Shown here in pieces: positions 53,368 through 61,840 of a DNA stretch of 64,000 nt. Under the pieces are notes generated by a model. That model did no database searches. It worked only from the letters and a program-made list of their open reading frames with translations, and was not told the origin of the DNA. The translations under genes and the position numbers were made by a program. The stretch is from the NCBI RefSeq assembly GCF_003367395.1, contig NZ_CP031417.1, forward strand, positions 3,472,001 through 3,536,000. The letters are read 5' to 3'. The number at the start of each line of letters is the position of its first letter. The stretch's first letter is position 1. Source of the stretch: Pseudolabrys taiwanensis. GTDB lineage: Bacteria; Pseudomonadota; Alphaproteobacteria; Rhizobiales; Xanthobacteraceae.

Positions 53368-54534
53368 TCAGTCGTAGTCCACCAGGTTGAAGCGACCGTC
53401 GCGCCAGTTGACGAGCACGATGTCCTTCTTCGACAGGCCGGAATGCTTCTCCGGCGAGAACGTGAATTCGCCGCTGGTGCCCGCGAAGTTCTTGATCTGC
53501 TCAAGGCCTTGCGGAAGCTTTGATACGTCGCCGTTTACTTTGATCAGCGCCTCTTTGGCGAGCATCGCCGCATCGTAGGACTCGGCCGCATAGAGGCTAG
53601 CCTGGCGATTGAACCGGGCCTGATAGTTTTTGAACAGCTTGAGAATGCCCGCCTTGAGCGGATCGCTGTCGGACAACTGGTCGCCGACCGGAAGCTTGAG
53701 GCTGGCAAGCAGGATCGATTTCGCGGCGTCGCCGGCGAGGTTCATGTAGTGGGCCGAGACGAAGCCGTAGCTGTGAATCAGCGTCTTCTTGTCGAGGCCA
53801 AGCTGCTGCGCCTGCTTGATGAACACCACGCCCGCGGGCGTGACGGTCCAGCAGATGATTGCATCGGCGCCGCCGTCGCGGATGCGCGTCAGTTGCGGCA
53901 GCATGTCGGTGTCGGCCGGATCGAACGTCTCGTACATGACGTCGAGGTTGCGGCGCGGCGCGACCTTCTTCATCTGCGTGACGGCGCCCTGGCCGAAGCC
54001 GCTGGAATCCGCGAGCAACGCGACTTTCTTGATCTTCTTCTTGTCGAAGTAGTCAGCAATCCGCTCGAGCACGTCTTCGTCGTCGACGGTGCTCTTGAAC
54101 ACCCATTTGCGATCGGCGACGGGGGTGACAATCGCGAGCGCGCCCTCGCTGGAAATGAACGGGATTTTGGCTGCTTCGGCCATCGGCGCCATCGCGAGCG
54201 CGATGCCGCTCATGTTGCCGCCGGAGACGATGACCTCGACCTTGTCCTGGCTGATGAGACGCCGCGTCGCTGAAATCGCCTTCTGCGTCTGGCTTTCCGC
54301 ATCGTAGAAGGTCCAGGCGATCGGCCGGCCGTTGATGCCGCCGGCGGCATTGATCTCGTCGACAGCGAGTTGCAGGCCCGCCTTCATGTCCTCGCCGAGA
54401 AAAGCGGCTGGTCCGGTCACGGACAGGATCGAGCCGACCCGCAGGGGTTCGGCGGCCCAGCCAACACGCACGCCGGAAGCGGCAATCGCCGCGCCGGGGA
54501 TCAGTTGCAGGAACGTACGTCTTCCAAGAGTCAC
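53368..54534 (-). CDS. LIV-type ABC transporter substrate-binding protein
   Basis: 388 aa, GTG start at 54534 with GGAGGGG upstream. A twin-arginine-like signal (GRRTFLQLIPGAAIAASG) leads into LRVGSILSVTGPAAFLGEDMKAGLQLAVDEINAAGGINGRPI, the peripheral-binding-protein class I opening. SSGFGQGAV and SPEKHSGLSKKDIVLVNWRDG follow. It captures the substrate in the periplasm for the LivHMGF proteins encoded downstream. Related LIV systems carry amino acids, amides, urea and aromatic acids. Confidence 0.94.
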   Translation of the reverse strand: MTLGRRTFLQLIPGAAIAASGVRVGWAAEPLRVGSILSVTGPAAFLGEDMKAGLQLAVDEINAAGGINGRPIAWTFYDAESQTQKAISATRRLISQDKVEVIVSGGNMSGIALAMAPMAEAAKIPFISSEGALAIVTPVADRKWVFKSTVDDEDVLERIADYFDKKKIKKVALLADSSGFGQGAVTQMKKVAPRRNLDVMYETFDPADTDMLPQLTRIRDGGADAIICWTVTPAGVVFIKQAQQLGLDKKTLIHSYGFVSAHYMNLAGDAAKSILLASLKLPVGDQLSDSDPLKAGILKLFKNYQARFNRQASLYAAESYDAAMLAKEALIKVNGDVSKLPQGLEQIKNFAGTSGEFTFSPEKHSGLSKKDIVLVNWRDGRFNLVDYD

Positions 54535-54597
54535 GATACCCCTCCACCGATAATGGACGCCGAATGGCGGCCCGTTGCATTCACGTGACCGGCAAGT

Positions 54598-55470
54598 TCA
54601 GTCGTTATGCACTCCGCTGGAGTCGATCTCGCGCGGGGTACCCACACCTTCGCGCGACAGCGGAACACTGAGCGAATATCGAACAAGATCGGCGCGGTGC
54701 ACGGTGTGGCCGGCCATCACCAAGCGATTGGTTGCATCGCGATAACGCAGCGAACGAATGAGCACCGGCGCGCCGGCGGGAAGGTGCAGGTATTCGACCT
54801 CTTCCGGACCCGCGATGCCGGCTTCGATCTCGAAATCGCCGGTGCGCAACTCGAGGCGCCGCCAGAGCAGATGCAGCGGTGAGCCAAGCGCGGAGCTTTC
54901 GTCCCAATCGGTGACGAGATCGGCGGGCAGATAACGATAGTCGATGGCGACAGGCACGCGGGCGGCCGCACGCGTGCGCTTGATGAAGAGAATGGGAGAC
55001 CCGACCTCGATTTCGAGTGCAGCAGCGACGTCTTCGTCTGCGCCGCGACGGTCGAACACCAGGAGCGTCGGTTGGATGGGCGTGCCCTTGGCGGCCCATT
55101 GCTGGATGAAGTCCATTCCCGGGCCGAAGCGTTCTTCGAGCTTCTTGACCGCGACAAAAGTGCCGAGCCCCCGGCTGCGCGTGAGCAGCCCCTCGCGCAC
55201 CAGTTCGGAGAGCGCCTGGCGCACGGTGTCGCGCGAGACGCAGAAGAACGCACACAGCTGCTCATCGGAATAGAAGCGCCGATCCGGCTGCTCCCAGCGC
55301 AGAATCAGTCCGATAAGCCTTTGTTTTATTTGGGCATAAAGCGGCAACGGCGACGACCGGTCGAGCGGCGGCTGGGCCCATTCGGCCTCCGGTAGCGCCA
55401 AGCTCTGGGTCGAGTCCTGCATGGGCGTCGCCGTCCCGTCATCTAGTTGGGGGATTGTTGGGTTAATCAT
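54598..55470 (-). CDS. GntR-family regulator with UTRA ligand domain (HutC type)
   Basis: About 290 aa from ATG 55470; ATG 55422 and TTG 55482 are alternatives. The winged helix reads FYSDEQLCAFFCVSRDTVRQALSELVREGLLTRSRGLGTFVA. The C-terminal UTRA domain has PILFIKRTRAAARVPVAIDYRYLP and LHLPAGAPVLIRSLRYRDATNRL. It heads the LIV/diiron cluster, 63 bp before the binding protein, on the same strand. It probably represses the cluster until the substrate or a product binds. Confidence 0.92.
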   Translation of the reverse strand: MINPTIPQLDDGTATPMQDSTQSLALPEAEWAQPPLDRSSPLPLYAQIKQRLIGLILRWEQPDRRFYSDEQLCAFFCVSRDTVRQALSELVREGLLTRSRGLGTFVAVKKLEERFGPGMDFIQQWAAKGTPIQPTLLVFDRRGADEDVAAALEIEVGSPILFIKRTRAAARVPVAIDYRYLPADLVTDWDESSALGSPLHLLWRRLELRTGDFEIEAGIAGPEEVEYLHLPAGAPVLIRSLRYRDATNRLVMAGHTVHRADLVRYSLSVPLSREGVGTPREIDSSGVHND

Positions 55471-55833
55471 ACATTTTGGCAAGCCCTAGTTTTTGGCGGG
55501 CACCGCCCGTTTGCGCGCCAGGTTTGAGACCACCAGCCTGCCGACGGAAGCGGAGAGGACCACTGGCATGGCGGCCGGCGGCAAGGCCGTGTTCGATGAC
55601 GCCGGCGCGCTTAGGCGAGATTGCGCGCCAGCCGCGCGACACGCCGATTTCGGAATGGCGACGGGGCCGATCGCCGCCGCTCAGATGATGAGCAGGAGAC
55701 CGCGTTCGCAGCGCGCGCCGTCGAGCGCACGGTCCAATCTATAAGATGCGGCTCTGAATGAATAAGCAATTGCGGACTTGTTTCGACAACACCGCTCTGC
55801 GGTAATTCGGCCGTGATGGGGGATACGAACGCA
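55471..55833. other. ~360-bp divergent gap, no gene seen
   Basis: Must contain the promoters of the GntR gene (left) and the VOC gene (right). I see no strong -35/-10 pair; TTGT-TTCG-ACAA near 55777-55790 is a short palindrome. Small frames here have no family features. Confidence 0.5.
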
Positions 55834-56733
55834 ATGCACTTTGGCGCAGGCAATGCCGGCTCGGACGATATCGATCACGTCAATCACGTCGGCATGGCGG
55901 TCAGAGATCTGAAGGCGATCGCAACGCGCTTCGAAGAGCTCGGCTTCATTCTGACGCCGTTTTCACCGCATTCCGGCGCATGGAAGCCGGGCGACAAGGT
56001 GCAGTCCCTGGCTTCCGGCAATCGCTGCATCATGTTCGGCGACAATTATCTCGAGATCTTGGCAAGCGAGAACCCCGCGGCGCCGGCGCCGCGCATCTCG
56101 AACTTTCTGAACCGCCATCAAGGCGCGCATATCATCTGCTTCAACACCGAGAAGCCTGAGCAGGTCGATCAGCGCCTGCGCGCCAATGGCGTCAGCACGT
56201 CGGGAGTCATCCCGCTGCAACGCGAGATCGACACACCGGACGGCGTGAAGACAGCCAAATTCCAGCGTGTCCAATTCGCGCCGAACGAGTCTCCGGAAGG
56301 CTACATTCAGGCGGCACGGCACCTGACGCCGGAGTACATCTACCAGCCGCGCTATACGGCGCATCCCAACGGCAGCGAGATGCTGCGCGACACTTATCTG
56401 GTCACGGACGACGTAGAGCGATTTGCCGACAAGTACGCGCGCTATCTCAGCAGACCCGCCCGACAAGAGAACGGCGTGACGGTTTTCGAATTCAGGGAAG
56501 GCTCGCGGCTGCTGCTGATCACGAGCGAGCAGGCGCGCAAACTGCTGCCGGGAAGCCTGATACCGCCGCCGCCGTGTATTGCCGCGGTCTCCTTCGTCAC
56601 CCGCGACCTGCAGGGGCAACGCGAGCGTCTTGGCCGTCTTGCATTGCCGTTCGCGGAAGTGGACGGGCGTCTCGTGCTGCCTGCCGAGGAAACCGGCGGG
56701 CTGGCCTTCGTCTTCGAACAATCAAGGGGCTGA
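55834..56733 (+). CDS. VOC/glyoxalase-like domain protein
   Basis: 299 aa from ATG 55834 (GGGGGA upstream); ATG 55816 is an alternative. DIDHVNHVGMAVRDLKAIATRFEELGF marks an N-terminal VOC module, with RCIMFGDNYLEILASENP next. The second half repeats the fold more loosely (DTYLVTDDVERFADKYARYL). The arrangement is that of the Glyoxalase_3 group, of unknown substrate. The TctC gene follows after one base, so the two are surely co-transcribed. Confidence 0.83.
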   Translation: MHFGAGNAGSDDIDHVNHVGMAVRDLKAIATRFEELGFILTPFSPHSGAWKPGDKVQSLASGNRCIMFGDNYLEILASENPAAPAPRISNFLNRHQGAHIICFNTEKPEQVDQRLRANGVSTSGVIPLQREIDTPDGVKTAKFQRVQFAPNESPEGYIQAARHLTPEYIYQPRYTAHPNGSEMLRDTYLVTDDVERFADKYARYLSRPARQENGVTVFEFREGSRLLLITSEQARKLLPGSLIPPPPCIAAVSFVTRDLQGQRERLGRLALPFAEVDGRLVLPAEETGGLAFVFEQSRG

Positions 56734-56734
56734 C

Positions 56735-57706
56735 ATGCTATCGCGACTCTTTCTCATCGCGGCGCTTCTGGTGAGTGCGCCGCAATTTGCCGCCGCTGCG
56801 TCGCCCTATCCCGATCACACGGTCCGCATCATCGTTCCTTACGCGCCGGGCGGCGGCGTCGACGGGCTCGCGCGCGCTCTCGCGGATAATTTTTCCCGCG
56901 CGTGGAATCAAAGCGTGATCGTCGAAAACAAGTCCGGCGCCAGCACGATGCTCGGCGGCGAAGCCGTCGCGCGTGCGCCGAAGGACGGCTACACGCTGCT
57001 GCTGACCAGCGACACCTCGATCACCAGCAATCCCTTCCTGTTCAAGCGCCAGCCCTATGACCCGGTCAAGGATCTGGCGCCGGTCACGCAGTTGATCGAC
57101 CTGCATCAGATCGTGGTGGTGCATCCGAGCGTGCCGGTGAGCACGCTCAAGGAACTTGCCGACTACGCCAAAGCCAACCCGAACAAGCTGTCCTATGGAT
57201 CGTACGGCAAAGGCAGCCAGCCTGATCTGCTGTTCGAGACCGTGAAGGCGCAGACCGGAGCGAGCATTCTGCCGGTGCCGTTTCGCGGCATTGCGCCCGC
57301 CATTCTAGCGACATTGAACGGCGAGGTTCAGATGACGCTGGGCAGTCCCGCGGTCGTCGGCCAGCATATCAAGGCCGGAAAAATGAAGGCCCTCGCTGTC
57401 GGCAAAGGCGAGCGCCTGAAGGACTTCCCTGACATCCCGACATTGAAGGAAGCGGGCTTCGCCAATGCCGAGCCGCTTTCCTGGTTCGGCCTGTTCGCCC
57501 CGGCCGGCACGCCGCCCGACATCGTCGCCAAGATCCAGCAAACCGCCGCGGCAGCGCTCAGTGAGCCGGCGTTCAAGGCGCGCTTCATCGATGCCGCCGG
57601 CTTCGAAGCTGTCGGCAGCACGCCGCAAGCGTTCAGCGATTTCATCGCCAAGGACCTCGAGCAGAAGCGCAAACTGATCGAGACCGCGAAAATTACGCCG
57701 GAGTGA
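56735..57706 (+). CDS. tripartite tricarboxylate transporter (Bug/TctC) substrate-binding protein
   Basis: 323 aa. Start 56735 follows the VOC stop by one base with AAGGGG upstream, and gives a signal peptide (MLSRLFLIAALLVSAPQFAAA). Bug motifs: YPDHTVRIIVPYAPGGGVDGLAR, VIVENKSGAS, APKDGYTLLLTS, FPDIPTLKEAGF. It ends at a strong two-way terminator. Ligand unknown; the paired VOC protein probably acts on it. Confidence 0.93.
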   Translation: MLSRLFLIAALLVSAPQFAAAASPYPDHTVRIIVPYAPGGGVDGLARALADNFSRAWNQSVIVENKSGASTMLGGEAVARAPKDGYTLLLTSDTSITSNPFLFKRQPYDPVKDLAPVTQLIDLHQIVVVHPSVPVSTLKELADYAKANPNKLSYGSYGKGSQPDLLFETVKAQTGASILPVPFRGIAPAILATLNGEVQMTLGSPAVVGQHIKAGKMKALAVGKGERLKDFPDIPTLKEAGFANAEPLSWFGLFAPAGTPPDIVAKIQQTAAAALSEPAFKARFIDAAGFEAVGSTPQAFSDFIAKDLEQKRKLIETAKITPE

Positions 57707-57738
57707 GCGCGGTTAGTCTCATCCAATGGCACAAATCG

Positions 57739-57767
57739 AAAATGGCCGGTGCATCGCCGGCCATTTT
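57739..57767. terminator. bidirectional rho-independent terminator
   Basis: AAAATGGCCGG-7-CCGGCCATTTT, then GCTTT. The perfect 11-bp stem lies between the convergent TctC and DadA-like genes and has A/T runs on both sides. Confidence 0.88.
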
Positions 57768-57818
57768 GCTTTAGCGCTGCGGCAGGATGGCACTAGGAGC
57801 CGGAATAAAGCTTGCACG

Positions 57819-59069
57819 TCAGCGGCCGCCCAGCGTCATCCCCTCGAGATCGATGCCAGGCCGACGCCCACTGACCAAATCCGCGACAATCCGACCGCAG
57901 CCGCAAGCTTGCGTCCAACCGTTCGATCCCTGCCCCACATTGAGCAGCAGATTGGCGAACGGCGTCGGGCCGAGATAAGGCGGCCCATCCGGCGTCATAG
58001 GACGCAAGCCCGCCCAGTAGGAAACGCGGTCGTAATCGCCGGCCGCCGGAAACAACGCGCGGGCCGCCGCGAGCACGCCTGCCGCCTTGCCCGTATTAAC
58101 CGAGCGATCGTGCCCCGCGATTTCCGCAACGCCAGCGGCGCGCAGCCGGTCGCCCAGCCGCGTCACCATGACCTTGCTGTGCTCGTCCATGACCGACGAG
58201 CGCGGCGCATGGTCGACTTGCACATCGTCGAGCGTGATCGCGTAGCCCTTGACCGGATAGATCGGCAGATCGATGCCGAGCGGCTCGAGCAAGGCGGGCG
58301 CGTCGTTGGCAAGCGCGACGACATAACGATCCGCGGTGAGCAGACCGCGGCTCGTGGCGACGCCCGTCACGCGACTGCCGTCGTGGACAAAGCGCTGCAC
58401 GTCGGTGCCGAACTGGAACGTAACGCCCGCGGCCTTCAATCGCTCCGCAAGCCGCGTCGTGAACAGATGGCAGTCACCGGTCTCGTCGGTCGGCAGATGC
58501 AGCCCACCCGCGAACGACACCTCGCTTTTTCCCAAGGCCGGCTCGATTCGGAGCACATCATCCGCTCCCCACAGGCGATGCATGACGTCGAACTGCTCGA
58601 GCACCTTTGCTGCGCGGCGGCCGCCCTCGAACTCCTCCTCGGTGCGGAAGACCTGCAATACGCCGCCGATGCCGTGGTCATAGGCGATGCCGGTCTCCTC
58701 GCGAAGGGATACGAGGCACGCCTTGCTGTAATGCGCAACGCGTTGCATCCGCGCCTTGTTGCGCGCAAAGCGTTCCGCCGTGCAGTTGCCGACGAACTGC
58801 GCCAGCCAGCGCCATTGCGCAGGCTCAAGCCGCGGACGCAGCATCAATGGCGCATGCGGCGCGAATAGCCAGCGTAACACCTTGAGCGGCATGCCCGGCG
58901 CCGCCCACGGGCCCGCGAAGCCCGGGCAGACGCCACCGGCATTGGCGAAGCTCGTTTCAAGCCCCGCGCCGGGCTGGCGATCGACGACCGTCACCTCGTG
59001 ACCGTCGCGGGAAAGGTAATAGGCGCAGGCTGTGCCGACGACGCCCGCGCCTAGAACGAGGACTTTCAA
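57819..59069 (-). CDS. DadA-like FAD-dependent amino acid dehydrogenase
   Basis: 416 aa, starting at a TTG (59069), because VLVLGAGVVGTACAYYLSRDGHEVTVVDRQ must begin here. It carries GLETSFANAGGVCPGFAGPWAAPG, a DadA hallmark, and ends YWAGLRPMTPDGPPYLGPTPFANLLLNVGQGSNGWTQACG. DadA-type enzymes oxidise D-amino acids with electrons to quinone. It starts 10 bp after the stop of the next TctC gene, so that binding protein may deliver a related amine or amino acid. Confidence 0.9.
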   Translation of the reverse strand: MKVLVLGAGVVGTACAYYLSRDGHEVTVVDRQPGAGLETSFANAGGVCPGFAGPWAAPGMPLKVLRWLFAPHAPLMLRPRLEPAQWRWLAQFVGNCTAERFARNKARMQRVAHYSKACLVSLREETGIAYDHGIGGVLQVFRTEEEFEGGRRAAKVLEQFDVMHRLWGADDVLRIEPALGKSEVSFAGGLHLPTDETGDCHLFTTRLAERLKAAGVTFQFGTDVQRFVHDGSRVTGVATSRGLLTADRYVVALANDAPALLEPLGIDLPIYPVKGYAITLDDVQVDHAPRSSVMDEHSKVMVTRLGDRLRAAGVAEIAGHDRSVNTGKAAGVLAAARALFPAAGDYDRVSYWAGLRPMTPDGPPYLGPTPFANLLLNVGQGSNGWTQACGCGRIVADLVSGRRPGIDLEGMTLGGR

Positions 59070-59079
59070 GACACGTCGC

Positions 59080-60051
59080 TCATTCGGCCTTGATGTTGGC
59101 GTCCTTGATGATCTTGGAGTAGGTCGCCATTTCCTTGTCGATGAACTTTGCAAACGCGTCGGAGGTCGAGCTCTTGGCTTCAAAGCCGAGCACGCCCAGG
59201 CGCTGCTTCACTTCCGGCTGCGCCAGCACCTTCGCGACATGCTCCTGAATGTCGGCGACAAGCGCCGGCGGCATGTTCTTCGGACCCCAGAGGCCGTACC
59301 ACGAGACGAACTCGAGCTTGTCGAGCCCGGACTCTTCGACCGTCGGAATCTCCGGCGCGGCTTCCACGCGATTAAGGCTGGTGATGGCGAGCGCCTTGAT
59401 CTTCTTGCCTTGCGCCAACGGCAGCGACGACAGCATCGGATCGGCGATGAGCTGAATTTGGCCGGCCATGAGATCGTTCAGCATCGGTCCCGCACCTTTG
59501 TAGGCGATGACCAATGTATTGACGCCGGCGCGGCGCTTGAGAAGCTCGACCGCGAGATGGCCGGCCGAGCCGAAGCCGGACGTGGCGAAGGTGTACTTGT
59601 CGGGCGCCTTGCGAACGAGCTCGAAAAATTCCTTCAGATTGTTGGCCGGAACGTTAGGCGCCGTCGACACGACCAGCGGACCGACCGCGACCAAAGAGAT
59701 CGGCGTGAAGTCCTTGACCACGTCGTAGGGAATGTTCTTGAACAGAAACGGCGTGGTGACGTGAATCGAGGCGGTGAGCAGCAGCGTGTAGCCGTCGGGC
59801 TGAGCCTTCGCGACGGCATTGGCGCCGACCGTGCCGCCAGCGCCGCCCGCGCGGTTTTCAACGATGACCGACGAGTTGAATGACTCGCCCAGCTTCTGCG
59901 CAAGAATGCGCGCGACGCCATCGACCGAACCGCCGGCCGGATAAGGCACGACCATACTGACGGTTCGGTTGGGATAAGTTTCAGCGAGCGCCGGAGCGGC
60001 AACGCCAATGACTGCGCCGGCCAGCGCCACCGCAAAAGCGATATGTTTCAT
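59080..60051 (-). CDS. tripartite tricarboxylate transporter (Bug/TctC) substrate-binding protein
   Basis: 323 aa with AAAGGAAA before the ATG at 60051 and a signal peptide (MKHIAFAVALAGAVIGVAAP, cleavage near ALAE). Bug motifs: YPNRTVSMVVPYPAGGSVDGVAR, VIVENRAGGAGG, QPDGYTLLLTA, APEIPTVEESG. It lies in a same-strand run with the SDR, DapA-like and TorA-like genes upstream and the DadA-like gene downstream. Confidence 0.93.
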   Translation of the reverse strand: MKHIAFAVALAGAVIGVAAPALAETYPNRTVSMVVPYPAGGSVDGVARILAQKLGESFNSSVIVENRAGGAGGTVGANAVAKAQPDGYTLLLTASIHVTTPFLFKNIPYDVVKDFTPISLVAVGPLVVSTAPNVPANNLKEFFELVRKAPDKYTFATSGFGSAGHLAVELLKRRAGVNTLVIAYKGAGPMLNDLMAGQIQLIADPMLSSLPLAQGKKIKALAITSLNRVEAAPEIPTVEESGLDKLEFVSWYGLWGPKNMPPALVADIQEHVAKVLAQPEVKQRLGVLGFEAKSSTSDAFAKFIDKEMATYSKIIKDANIKAE

Positions 60052-60076
60052 AACGATTTCCTTTCAGGGGTCTTGA

Positions 60077-60856
60077 TCAGAAAGTCCCTGGATAGCTTCC
60101 CCCATCGACCAATAGGTTTTGGCCCGTGACGAACCCGGCGTGTTCGGAACAGATAAATGCGCAATATGCGCCCAGCTCGGGCGGACGCCCGTAACGCTTG
60201 GCGGGGTTGCCGGCGGCGCGCGCCTGCCAGATTTCATCGAAGCTCTTGCCGCCCTCGACCAGCATGCCTTCGATGTGCCGGCGCTGGCCGTCGCTGTCGA
60301 AGATGCCGGGCAGAAGATTGTTGATCGTGACGTTGTGCTCGACCGTCTGCCGCGCGAGACCGCCGACGAAGCCGACAAGGCCGGAGCGCGCGCCGTTCGA
60401 GAGCCCAAGCTCATGCTGCGGAATCTTAACGCTGCGCGAAACGATATTGATGATGCGGCCGAAGCGGCGATTCATCATTCCGTCCACGGTGAGCCGGATC
60501 ATCTCGATCGGCCCGAGCATCATGGAGTCGAGCGCGCCCAGCCAGTCGTCGCGCGTCCAGTTGCGGAAATCGCCGGGCACCGGACCGTCGGCATTGTTGA
60601 GCAGGATGTCCGGCGCCGGACAGGCGGCAATGGCGGCCTGCCGGCCTTCCGGCTTGGTGATATCGCCGACGACGGGGGTGACCTTCACGCCCGTCGCCGC
60701 GCGGATCTCATCGCACGCCTGTTCCAGGACGTCGCGCGTGCGCGCGACGATCGTGACGTCGACCCCCTCTTTCGCCAGCGCCATCGCGCAGGCTTTGCCA
60801 AGGCCACGGCTCGCGCCGCTCAACAGGGCCTTGCGGCCGGCGATCCCGAGATCCAT
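60077..60856 (-). CDS. SDR-fold protein lacking the catalytic Tyr-Lys pair
   Basis: 259 aa. The cofactor motif SGASRGLG (13-20) and the NNAD turn (87-90) are present, and Ser140 in INIVSRS is in the normal place. Where YxxxK should stand the sequence is SNGAR (Ser153, Arg157). So standard hydride-transfer chemistry is unlikely, unless Arg157 compensates. The closing FVTGQNLLVDGGSYPGTF is normal. I believe this SNGAR variant forms a distinct subgroup in proteobacteria, but could not check. It follows the DapA-like gene by nine bases. Confidence 0.85.
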   Translation of the reverse strand: MDLGIAGRKALLSGASRGLGKACAMALAKEGVDVTIVARTRDVLEQACDEIRAATGVKVTPVVGDITKPEGRQAAIAACPAPDILLNNADGPVPGDFRNWTRDDWLGALDSMMLGPIEMIRLTVDGMMNRRFGRIINIVSRSVKIPQHELGLSNGARSGLVGFVGGLARQTVEHNVTINNLLPGIFDSDGQRRHIEGMLVEGGKSFDEIWQARAAGNPAKRYGRPPELGAYCAFICSEHAGFVTGQNLLVDGGSYPGTF

Positions 60857-60865
60857 GCGTGGGTC

Positions 60866-61804
60866 TCAGGCCGCGACCGACAACGGCTTGATGTTGTAGC
60901 CGTACTTCTTGTCGAGGCCGAGCTCCTGCACGATGCGCAAGCCCTTGGCCAGCGCTTCGCCTTCGAGGCCGGAGAGCGGCTTGCGCAGATCGCCGGCCGG
61001 CATGCCGAGCGCCTTCATCAGCGACTTCACCGCGACCGGATTGATTGCCGAGTATGTGTAGTGGAGCAGCGGCAAGAGGCCGAGATAGGCATTCTTGAAG
61101 CCCTCGGCTTCGGCGTAGCTCTTCCACGGCGTCGAAATGGTGGCGACCTCACCCGGCGCGACATTGCCGGTCATGTTCGCGGTGCCATGGCCGCCAAGGC
61201 TCATGGTCGGCACGACGAGGCCGAGATTGGGGCTGTCGCAGCACATGACCGCGACGCCCGTCTTGGCCGCCAAAATCTGCGCCACCTGACCGACGCGCGT
61301 CGTGGACTCCTTGTGCACGACATAGTTCGGATGCTTGAAGATGCGGATCAGGTTGTCCCAGTGCAGATCGCTCTTCACGCGCGGCGGATTGTTGTAGATG
61401 CCGAGCGGCAGATCGGTCGCGTCGGCGACCTCGAGGAAGAAGCGCTCGATATCGGCCTCCGGCGCACAGATATAGGCAGGAGCCGCCAGGATCGCACCGT
61501 CGGCGCCGTTGTCCTTGGCGAACTTCACGCTGGCGATCGTCGACTCGGTGTTGTTGCCGGTGCAGCCGAAGAAGATCGGCATCTTCGCCGTCTTCATCTT
61601 CGCGCATTCGACGATGATCTTCTTCTTCTCCTCGGGCGAGAGCATCGAGGTTTCGCCGGTCGAGCCCATGATGAGGATGGCGGAGGTCCCGTTGTCCTCA
61701 TGGAACTTCAGCAGCGTGCGGAAGGCCGCGAAATCGACCGAGCCGTCCTTGTTGAACGGAGTGATCAGCGCAACGAAGGAGCCGGTCATCAGCTTTTTCG
61801 CCAT
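60866..61804 (-). CDS. DapA-family class I aldolase/lyase
   Basis: 312 aa. The Schiff-base lysine is Lys165 in YVVHKESTTRVG, the conserved Tyr137 lies in GIYNNPPR, and the carboxylate-binding loop is GSTGE (47-51). The C-terminal part is long, as in 4-hydroxy-2-oxo-acid aldolases and trans-o-hydroxybenzylidenepyruvate types, not as in true DapA. So it probably cleaves or condenses a pyruvate-linked substrate in catabolism. The neighbours (SDR, TctC, molybdoenzyme) fit such a pathway. Confidence 0.9.
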   Translation of the reverse strand: MAKKLMTGSFVALITPFNKDGSVDFAAFRTLLKFHEDNGTSAILIMGSTGETSMLSPEEKKKIIVECAKMKTAKMPIFFGCTGNNTESTIASVKFAKDNGADGAILAAPAYICAPEADIERFFLEVADATDLPLGIYNNPPRVKSDLHWDNLIRIFKHPNYVVHKESTTRVGQVAQILAAKTGVAVMCCDSPNLGLVVPTMSLGGHGTANMTGNVAPGEVATISTPWKSYAEAEGFKNAYLGLLPLLHYTYSAINPVAVKSLMKALGMPAGDLRKPLSGLEGEALAKGLRIVQELGLDKKYGYNIKPLSVAA

Positions 61805-61840
61805 TTCATATCTCCATCATGGGCAATTTAGGTGAGGCTA

